A stretch of 64,000 nucleotides of DNA, taken from CAVUDO01 sp963740255 (GTDB lineage Bacteria > Actinomycetota > Actinomycetes > Mycobacteriales > Cryptosporangiaceae). Below the pieces are notes generated by a model that worked only from the letters and a program-made list of their open reading frames with translations, was not told the origin of the DNA and did not search any database. A program made the translations under genes and the position numbers. Location of the stretch: assembly GCA_963740255.1 (NCBI GenBank), contig CAVUDO010000002.1:2262922-2326921 (forward strand), given 5' to 3'. Every line of letters starts with the position of its first letter. The first letter of the stretch is position 1. Positions 57,812 through 64,000 of this stretch are shown here, piece by piece.

Positions 57812-58684
57812 TTATGCGGCGTGGTGGTCGGCGGTGGTGGGAAGGTCGGCCAGGCGTCGGCGGGTGGTGTCCCCGGCCGGGAGCCACACCGCCCCGGCCG
57901 GGTGGATGCCCGTTCCGCTGGCGGTGGCGACCCGCAGCCCACCGGTCACGCCTGGGTGGTCGCCCAGGCGGGCGCGCAGGGTGTGCTCTTGGCGGTCGGT
58001 CTGCATGCGGATGAGCACGGTGTGGTCGAGGTCGGCGGCGCGGTGTAGCCGGGCGTAGCCGGTGAGCTTGTCCAGGACCCGCCACGTCGGTTCGGTGGCG
58101 TTGTCGTACTCCAACCAGAACGACACGGTGCGGCCGTCCTGGACCCACACGCCGTGCCCGTCGGGGTGGACCAGGTTCCCGGTGACCGTCCCGCAGGTCC
58201 GTTCGGACCACCACAGCGACAGTGCCGCACCACGGTTGTGCCGGGCGTGGGCGGCCAGGTCCACGAAGAACCCGTTGACGCCGAGGAGGTGCCCCAGCCG
58301 GGGACTGGCCGAGAGCCGGTTGGTCTTCGCCGCGAGGGTGCCCGCGCCGGGGGTGGGTGTGCCGTCGCGGGCGGCGATGAATGCCGCGCCGACCGGGCCG
58401 AGCATCCATCGCCACGACTGCGAACCGGGCCGCACACAGTCACGGAACCGGGTCAGCACCCCACGGGAGGTGAGCAGGTGGAGCCGGTTGCGGGCGGTGT
58501 GGACGTTGTCGAACCCGAGTGCTGCGACGTGCTCGGTGCTGAGCACCTGGTGTTCGGCGAGCAGGTCGAGTAGCCACCGGTCCCGAGAAGTGAGCCGCCG
58601 TAGTTCACCAGCCACATCGGGTACACCCGAGCGGGGGCGGAAGCCGGCCCGGCCGGGCCGATGAGCGCGTGATGTGGTGGTCAT
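57812..58684 (-). CDS. replication-relaxation family protein
   Basis: A 290-residue protein of the replication-relaxation family, winged-helix DNA-binding proteins common in actinobacterial plasmids and integrative elements. The N-terminal winged helix is LTSRDRWLLDLLAEHQVLSTEHVAALGFDNVHTARNRLHLLTSRGVL, cut at its recognition helix VHTARNRLHLL. The middle has LGHLLGVNGFFVDLAAHARH and the FWLEYDNATEPTWRVLDKL block with Glu and Asp that look nuclease-like. Role in element replication or transfer control is likely. ATG at 58684. Confidence 0.82.
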   Translation of the reverse strand: MTTTSRAHRPGRAGFRPRSGVPDVAGELRRLTSRDRWLLDLLAEHQVLSTEHVAALGFDNVHTARNRLHLLTSRGVLTRFRDCVRPGSQSWRWMLGPVGAAFIAARDGTPTPGAGTLAAKTNRLSASPRLGHLLGVNGFFVDLAAHARHNRGAALSLWWSERTCGTVTGNLVHPDGHGVWVQDGRTVSFWLEYDNATEPTWRVLDKLTGYARLHRAADLDHTVLIRMQTDRQEHTLRARLGDHPGVTGGLRVATASGTGIHPAGAVWLPAGDTTRRRLADLPTTADHHAA

Positions 58685-59030
58685 ATTGACCAGTCACCTT
58701 TCGGGTCCACGCCGGACAGCCCCTCTGACCAGCAGCTACGGACGGAGCGGGTCAGAGCCTCACCCGGAGGGTCATCTCCGACTGAGCCGCCAGTGAACCG
58801 CCGACAGACGCTCCGACCAGCGACCAGCACGAGGCCGGCGTCGCCAACGGCATGCAGTCGCTCGTTACCGGCAGAGTCCCGGCGAGGCGTTGACGAGCAG
58901 GTAGGCGGTGGTGTTGCCCTAACGGGTCAGGGAACGCCTGCGGCCAGGCCCTCGACCGAACGGGCAGCGGCCGGCGTCGCCATCGCGCATTGCCGCACAG
59001 GCGCCGCCTTGTTCGCCGATGATGGTCGGC
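58685..59030. other. noncoding gap in the element
   Basis: 346 bp between the replication-relaxation gene and the next plus-strand gene. It must hold their divergent promoters. No repeat, hairpin or start-coupled frame was convincing; a long minus-strand frame here is Arg/His-rich and lacks any family resemblance. Confidence 0.45.
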
Positions 59031-59474
59031 ATGGCGAACAGCGTGATCGGCGTCGTCCTGCCCCTGGTGTCGGCGCTCGTCGGCGCGGGCCTGACCTACT
59101 TCCTCAACGTTCGTTACCGTCGGCGCACGAACATCGAGGATCTGTTCAACGCGGCCATCGCCGCCGTTGCGGTCGCCGACGCCAGCAAGCACTACTCCCC
59201 AGGCGTTTCGCGGCCTGAGCACCTCTCTGACAAGGACTACCGCGAGCTGCGTAGCGGCCTCGGCCGAAACGCTGTGGAGGCCCATTTCCGCCGTGCGGCG
59301 GAGGCGCGGGAGGCCGTGGCCAGGGTCGTCCAATACGAGCCGAAGGTGCGGGACTATTACCAGGACGCCTCGACCATCGAAGACAAGCCGGACGAGATCA
59401 GGGATCTGCTGGTCGAAGCGCGTCAGCGCTTCATCCGACAACGGACTCGGTGGTGGCCGTCTCCTACCCGCTGA
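59031..59474 (+). CDS. hypothetical protein with N-terminal membrane helix
   Basis: A 147-residue protein. Residues 3-24 (NSVIGVVLPLVSALVGAGLT) make one membrane helix, and the rest is a charged, mainly helical cytoplasmic region (NIEDLFNAAIAAVAVADASKH, EAHFRRAAEAREAVARVVQY). No family is recognised. It is the only plus-strand gene of the element found here. ATGs at 59019, 59022 and 59031 are possible starts. Lower GC than neighbours in places fits acquired DNA. Confidence 0.5.
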   Translation: MANSVIGVVLPLVSALVGAGLTYFLNVRYRRRTNIEDLFNAAIAAVAVADASKHYSPGVSRPEHLSDKDYRELRSGLGRNAVEAHFRRAAEAREAVARVVQYEPKVRDYYQDASTIEDKPDEIRDLLVEARQRFIRQRTRWWPSPTR

Positions 59475-59728
59475 CCGGCCGTGATCGTGACTCAGCCGGT
59501 AACGCGGGGGCACACCCTGGCATTGGAATCTGACGGCCTCCGGTGGTGACGCTGCGTCGCCACGGTGACAGTTCGGCGGTGCGCCGTCACCGGTTGTGCG
59601 GAGGTCGTTGCCAACGACTCGACCAGCGGCCGGTGTCAGGGGGTAACGGTCGCGGTCACGGCGCCCGGCCAGGCTCGACCAGGGAGCAGGGCCGGGACGG
59701 GGCAGAGGTGGTTGCAGGTGGGTGCTGG

Positions 59729-61232
59729 TCATCGGGTGGCCTCCGGTCGGGTCGGGGTAGGCGTGGGAGCGGCCGGAGACGGTGTCGGGCGGGCCGGTCG
59801 GCGGGCGTGCCCGGCCTCATCGGAGATGCGAGTGGCGCGGGTGGCTTGGCCGAGGTGGCGGAGGTCGGCGAGTGTTTCGCGTTGGGCGGTGGGTAGGCCG
59901 CGTGCTCGTGCGGCGGCGCGGAGTAGTTCGGCGCGGCCGGGTTGGGCCGGTGGTGGGGGTCGGGTGTGCAGGCTGAACGGTTCGGCGTCGCGGCCGTCGA
60001 TGACCAGGCGGGTGATGACGCCGTATGCGTCGCGGCGCATGAGGTCTTCGGCGGCGAAGTACGGGCCGACGTGGTGGGCCATGGTGCGGTGTCCCGTTGG
60101 GACAGGGAGAAGAAGACCTTGTTCCGGGCGTTCGCGTCGATCGCGGCGGCCATGGAGTCGCCGAGCTGGTCGAGGTGCTGATGGGCCAGCACGAGGGAGA
60201 GGTGCAGGCCGCGTGCTTCGGCGAGGGCGTCGTCGAGGCCGATGGGCAGGTGCAGCAGGTTGTGGCATTCGTCGGCGATCAGGGTCGCGTCGAGGCGGTC
60301 GGGTTCGGGTTGGTCGGCGCGGGCGGCGGCGGCGTGTAGGAGCGCTGCCAGGAGCAGGGAGCCGGTCAGGCGGACGGTGTCCTCGCCGAGGACGCCTTTG
60401 GGGAGCCGTACGAGCAGGACCCCGCCGTTGAGGATGTCGGGTAGGCGAAAGGTGGACGCGGCGGTGCCGAACAGGTCGGCGGCGAACCGTCGGGAGAGCA
60501 CGGCGCGGAGTTTGGACAGCAGCGGTCCGACCTGTACTGAGGCTTGGGCGGGGGTGAGTTGGTCGTACCAGGCCCAGAACGCGACGAGCCCGGCCGAGCC
60601 CAACGGCCCGGCGCGGCGTTGCACCTGGGCCATGACGCGGCGCCGGTAGGCGGTGTCGGCGAGCAGGACGGGCAGGTCGGCCAGGGTCGCGCCTCGTACG
60701 TGGGCCAGGGTCAGGACGGCGTGGCGGGCCAGGTCGTCGGTGCGTGGCCCCCAGTACCGCGCCCAGACCTTCGCCATGACGCCGACGAGTTGGTCGGCGA
60801 CGGCTTGGGGTCAGCGGCCAGGTCGAACAGGTTCAACGCGGGCGGCGCGTCGTGTTCGTCGGGGTCGATGAGGACCAGCCGGTTCCCGACCGAGGCCGGG
60901 AGCCGGTCCAGCAGATTCCGTACCAGGTCACCTCGGCCGGGGTCGATCACCGTCAGGCCACGCCCGGCCCGCACCTCGGCCAAAGCGATGTTGAGCAGGA
61001 GCGTGGACTTGCCGGTGCCGGTCGGCCCGAGCACCTGGATGTGGTGGCGGGCGTCTTCCACGGACAACCCGATCAGGACGGGTTCGCCCAGCGGGGCCAC
61101 CCCGAGTGCTTTCACCGCGTGGCGTCGCGGCGAGCCAGGTGGGACCAGCGCCAATCGCGCCGGCCGCCGCGTGGACACCGGCGCCGCGCTCGGATGCGGG
61201 GAGGTGTTCTCGTTCGTCGGTTCGGTGGTCAT
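59729..61232 (-). pseudogene. TraG/VirD4-like conjugation ATPase, two apparent frameshifts
   Basis: A conjugative coupling-type ATPase in three pieces. The first (61232 to about 60815) has Walker A LGPTGTGKSTLLLNIALAE. The second (to about 60100) has VLLVRLPKGVLGED, Walker B-like ATLIADECHNLLHLP and LVLAHQHLDQLGD. The third carries MAHHVGPYFAAEDLMRRD and ends RPEATR at 59729. Each junction is a single missing base: at 60810 GACCCCAAGCC would become GACCCCCAAGCC, at about 60090 ACCGC would become ACCCGC. It should pump DNA or protein through the element's transfer apparatus if intact. Confidence 0.75.
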
Positions 61233-61294
61233 GGTGTCTCCTCAGTAGGGCCGGTCGTGGTTGGAGGCGGTCGGCCAGTTGGCTTGGACCCGCG

Positions 61295-62880
61295 CTATTC
61301 TGCCAGGTGCTCGGCCCTCTCCTCGGCGCGAGCTCGCGCCATTCGTCGCAGGAGCGCGGCGGTCTCCTCGTCCACGAGTGCAGGTCGTGCCCCGCTCCGG
61401 AGTCGTCCGGCGCCGGGGACGCGGGCGTCGGGGTGGGTGTGGTCCAGCCGTGGCGGGTCCAGCCGGGGTGGTTCTGGCCGGTCGGTTCGGGGATGGCGCG
61501 GCGGGCGCGGACTGGGTGCGTCCGGTGCCGCGCGGCGACCTCGAAGCCGTAGCGGGCGGGGTCGGCGGGCAGGTGCGCCAGCACGCCGAGTTCGGCGGTG
61601 CTCAGCAGCATCCAGTCACCGCGGCCCGCCCACCGGTCGGTGAGTACCGCGGCGGCCCCCCACAGCGACCGGTAGTCAGGACGCGGGAGGTCAGCACGAA
61701 CCCTTCGGTGACCTGCCGGGCGACCGCGCGGGCGTAGGCCCGGTCCGGGCCGCTGACGCCGACCCGGATCGCGGCGAGCAGGTGCGGGCCGGTGCCGAGC
61801 TTGTCGGCGGCTTCGTGCATCGCGGCCGCCGCAACCGGGTCGACCCGCGCCGGGTAGCCGTCGTAGGGGCCGTGGTGCCCGGCGGTGGGTGTGGTCGGGC
61901 CGGGGGTGAACACGTCCAGCAGCGCCCGCAGCGCGCCGGTTATCGCACCGGCCACCAGGTCCAGGACCACGATGCCGACCGACCGGCGCGGTTTGGCCGG
62001 GTACCGGGCGGCGTGCCCGAGCGCGGCGAGGCGTTTGGACGGCGCCGGGCGGACGAGGACTTGCAGCACCGCCGGTCCGCCGGCCTGACCCAACCCGCCA
62101 GCACCGCCCGCAGCGGATCGACCTCGCCGCCGGCCCCGGCATGGGCGAACCGGCCGTGCCGGGTCGCGGTCAGCAGCTCGTCGTTGACCAACCAGCCGGT
62201 CTCCGACATGGTCGGCCGCAGCCCGTACCCGGCCACCGCCGGCACCTCCCCGCCACGCACGGCCGGTTGGAGTGCCGGCGGGGTGACCCGTTCGACGGTG
62301 GCGCCGGGCCAGGCGTGACCAGTGGTCGCCTTCACCGCCGAGAACGGCACCGCCGCCGGTACCCACAGCCCGGCACTCAACCCGCCGCCGGCATCGGCGT
62401 GGACCTCGAAGGAAACCCGCGGTCGGGCCAGCCAAACTGGCCCCGTCGGGCGCGGCGGGCCAGTGCGGCGAGCAGGTCCCAGACCTGCCCGGCCTGGCCG
62501 GGGTCCAGAACGCGAGGCGGGGTCAGCCGCACCCAGTACCCGGCGGCGGCCTCATGCCGCCACGCCGCCCGGTGAGCAGCCCGCACCGCGATCACCACCG
62601 CCGCGACAGTGACCGCGATCAGCGGCAGCGACGGCCACGCCAACACCTGCACCCAGTCCCACAGCCGCGCCGGCAGGTCATCGAACCAGCGGCCTACCGA
62701 GGGCACGTCGCACAGCGCCCGGTTTACCGGGGAGTCGGGCACGTCCACACCAGGCGGCGCCTCGCAGCCAGACTCAGCGAGCACCGCAGCAGAATCGAGG
62801 GGGCAGCATGGGAACCTCCAAGAGACGAACCGGGAAGACCACAGGGCCGGACGCGGCCACGGGGTTGGAGAGCGGTTCAC
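61295..62880 (-). pseudogene. conjugation-associated membrane protein, four apparent frameshifts
   Basis: The protein is readable only by joining five frames. Part 1 (from 62880) has LIAVTVAAVVIAVRAAHRAA, a membrane helix, then GYWVRLTPPRVLDPGQAGQVW. Part 2 has LSAGLWVPAAVPFSAVKATT and YGLRPTMSETGWLVNDELL. Part 3 has GPAVLQVLVRPAP, ALRALLDVFTPGPTTPTAGH and HLLAAIRVGVSG. Part 4 has SLWGAAAVLTDRWAGRGDWM and part 5 ends TAALLRRMARARAEERAEHLAE at 61295. All four shifts are one base lost, at about 62388, 62085, 61686 and 61378. Similar proteins precede the TraG-like ATPase in micromonospora-type elements; they are sometimes misnamed type VI secretion proteins. Confidence 0.65.
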
Positions 62881-62990
62881 GGGCAGACGCGGGATGAACC
62901 CCAGCGCAGCCGAGCGGCTTCGCTGGTTACCCCGGCGACCTCCGGCGCCGGAGCGGGCTCGATTTCGAGTCCGTCACCCACCCATGGCCC

Positions 62991-63066
62991 CAGTTGGGTG
63001 CCTAATGTCGGTACCTGGTCCGGACTTTCACCGAACTGGCCGGACTTTCACCCAACTGCACCCAAC
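62991..63066. repeat. 20-bp tandem repeat with an inverted half copy
   Basis: CCGGACTTTCACCGAACTGG (63020-63039) is followed directly by CCGGACTTTCACCCAACTGC (63040-63059), two units with two differences. CACCCAACTG of the second copy is repeated once more at 63060 as ACCCAACTGG and is present inverted as CAGTTGGGTG at 62991-63000. The arrangement of direct and inverted units suggests protein-binding sites. Confidence 0.7.
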
Positions 63067-63088
63067 TGGAAGGGATTCGCGCCGCCGG

Positions 63089-63395
63089 GTGGGACCGTCC
63101 CCCGTCGTGGGACTGGCCGCCGAACGCCGCGCGCGTAGAAACCCCGTCACTTGTAAATGACAAAAAACAGGCCCCAATTGGTCACCCCGCCGAAAAAATC
63201 ATTCGTACGGAGGACCGGACCGAGGACGGCGGACGGCTCGACCGGCCTCCCGCAGGAGACCAACCCCAGAGCCGCCCTTGCCCGGCCACGTGGGACCGTC
63301 CTTCGTCGGGAGGGGACCGGTCGGCCGAACGCCGGGCCTCTGGGAACCCCGGTGCCTATAGAAGACAAAAAGGGGCCCCGATTGGTCACTCCGCA
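63089..63395 (+). repeat. imperfect direct repeat of about 105 bp, period about 203
   Basis: Copy 1 runs from GTGGGACCGTCC at 63089 to about 63190; copy 2 from GTGGGACCGTCC at 63290 to about 63395. Shared landmarks in the same order are GGCCG(C)CGAACGCCG, AACCCC, GACAAAAA, GGCCCC and ATTGGTCAC (63177 and 63381). Roughly 70-75% of the positions agree by eye. Neither copy is coding. Confidence 0.65.
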
Positions 63396-63501
63396 GGCAA
63401 CCACCACTCCCAGGGTGGAGAACCGCAGGTCAGTCGCCCTGCTCCCAGGGCGCCGCATTGAGGGTTCCGGGGCGTACGTCGCGCTGATCTACCAAACGGG
63501 G

Positions 63502-63580
63502 TTTGTCAGGCCCTACGAACGCGCACACCTGCGATTTTTTCTGACAAGCCCTGACATTGCCCACCTGAAACCTGACAAAG
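63502..63580. repeat. CCTGACAAA iteron-like repeats
   Basis: Four copies: TTTGTCAGG (63502-63510, inverted), CTGACAAG (63541-63548), CCTGACATT (63550-63558) and CCTGACAAAG (63571-63580). They sit in an AT-richer patch with a TTTTTT run at 63535-63540. Short iterated sites of this type mark origins or operators on plasmids and integrative elements. Confidence 0.55.
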
Positions 63581-63690
63581 CGCAGCAAACGCTCGGCGTC
63601 CGTGGCGGTGGCAGGCACAGATCAGCCGAGGCCGGACTCGCGGCCGGGTGATGGTCGGCTCAGCATCCAGCCAGTCGTCGGCGACTCGGG

Positions 63691-64000
63691 TTACAGCCAG
63701 CCGTCGAGCGCGAAGGGCATCCCGCGTCGGTAGGTGGCGACGCCGGGGGTGGTGTAGGGGTAGGTGTTGTGCGGCAGCATGTCGGCGAGGAACAGTCGAG
63801 CTTGGCGCATTTGTGGGGCTCGGCGTTGATGGGCTCACCGTGCCGATCCGGCCGGCAGGCGACGGTGAAGAACAGTCCGATCCGGCCCTGGCCGGCGGCG
63901 TTGCGGTGGTGAACGGTCACAGCCAGGCGCGGTTCGACACCGGCCAGCTCAAGCCCGATCTCTTCTCGGCATTCGCGGACCACGGCGGTCGGCGCGTCCT
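63691..64000 (-). pseudogene. NUDIX hydrolase, partial, with apparent frameshift
   Basis: The gene begins beyond the right edge. The NUDIX box is visible at the edge, ending VVRECREEIGLEL, followed by RLAVTVHHRNAAGQGRIGLFF and a C-terminal EPHKCAKL. The frame breaks after KLD: the next residues LFLADMLPHNTYPYTTPGV lie one frame over and run to the TAA at 63691, the normal end of this family. One G lost in CTCGACTGTTCC would explain it. NUDIX enzymes cleave nucleoside diphosphate derivatives. Related small NUDIX genes are common cargo of actinobacterial elements. Confidence 0.7.

Larger units (their letters stand above)
62881..63690. other. 810-bp repeat-rich noncoding segment of the element
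   Basis: No gene is supported; a plus-strand frame from 63157 to 63651 runs through the repeats and has no family resemblance. The segment holds three repeat sets described separately (62991-63066, 63089-63395, 63502-63580). It is the likely control, replication or transfer-origin region. Confidence 0.5.

Noticed and set aside
63157..63651. A 164-codon plus-strand frame near the right edge
   Set aside because: It runs through both copies of the noncoding repeat and lacks any protein family signal or ribosome site.
1..64000. CRISPR array or rRNA
   Set aside because: No regularly spaced 25-40 bp repeats and no rRNA-like sequence were seen.
55753..64000. Right attachment site of the element
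   Set aside because: No second copy of the tRNA-Lys 3' end was found, so the element probably extends past the window.

Overview
The window is chromosomal DNA from a high-GC actinobacterium that makes mycothiol: mshA (D-inositol-3-phosphate glycosyltransferase) and mshD (mycothiol synthase) are both present. The tail of a DUF397 gene at the left edge and the overall gene content suggest the Micromonosporales/Cryptosporangium side of Actinomycetota. That placement is an inference; no rRNA is present to fix it.

Layout. (1) 1-15.5 kb is a conserved core block matching the order around M. tuberculosis Rv0482-Rv0498: murB, mshA, a YbjN protein, gpm, senX3-regX3, an Rv0495c-like Cys-rich protein, ppx/gppA and an Rv0498-like TIM-barrel protein, with phoU beside senX3. 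Two toxin-antitoxin-like pairs (CopG/Doc at 1.2 kb, a nucleotidyltransferase pair at 9.3 kb) are inserted in it. (2) 15.5-22 kb holds a membrane-anchored protein gene split by a complete 1,634-bp IS1380-type element, then alaX, a DUF2516 gene, ppk2, a secreted protein and a PAC2 protein. (3) 22-28 kb is the phosphate operon pstS-pstC-pstA-pstB-second pstS-phoU, preceded by a clear PHO box. (4) 28-40.3 kb matches M. tuberculosis Rv0813c-Rv0821c: mshD, glnR, an lmeA-like gene, a thioredoxin, a sulfurtransferase operon with a cysteine-coding leader peptide, and a nitrobindin gene. A dynamin-like GTPase pair is added. (5) 40.3-45 kb is accessory: HicAB, an aminotransferase, a cupin, an ATP-grasp protein, a Uma2 nuclease and two gene remnants. 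(6) 45-54 kb is a DNA-processing block: a three-gene operon built on a cytosolic FtsK/EccC-like ATPase, an endonuclease Q-UvrD helicase fusion, and a DEDD exonuclease-TerB-DUF2510 protein. (7) 54-55.8 kb carries tRNA-Phe, tRNA-Asp, tRNA-Glu, a polysaccharide deacetylase and tRNA-Lys. (8) 55.7 kb to the end is an integrative conjugative-type element in tRNA-Lys, with a large serine integrase whose frame ends inside the tRNA, a replication-relaxation protein, broken transfer genes, a repeat-rich noncoding segment and a partial NUDIX gene.

How it works together. Phosphate sensing (SenX3-RegX3, two PhoU proteins), uptake (Pst) and polyphosphate turnover (Ppx, PPK2) are all encoded here and probably share PHO-box control. 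Thiol and sulfur chemistry (MshA, MshD, a mycothiol-dependent isomerase-family protein, the CysA2-like sulfurtransferase, SseC-like DUF1416 and a DsrE-like protein) forms a second theme. Many genes have a TANNNT -10 hexamer about 7 nt before the start codon, which indicates leaderless transcripts and was used to choose starts.

Caution. At least ten genes or gene parts are joined only across an apparent one-base frameshift. Nearly all look like one base lost in a C/G run, so sequencing undercalls are as likely as real decay, especially in the last 4 kb.
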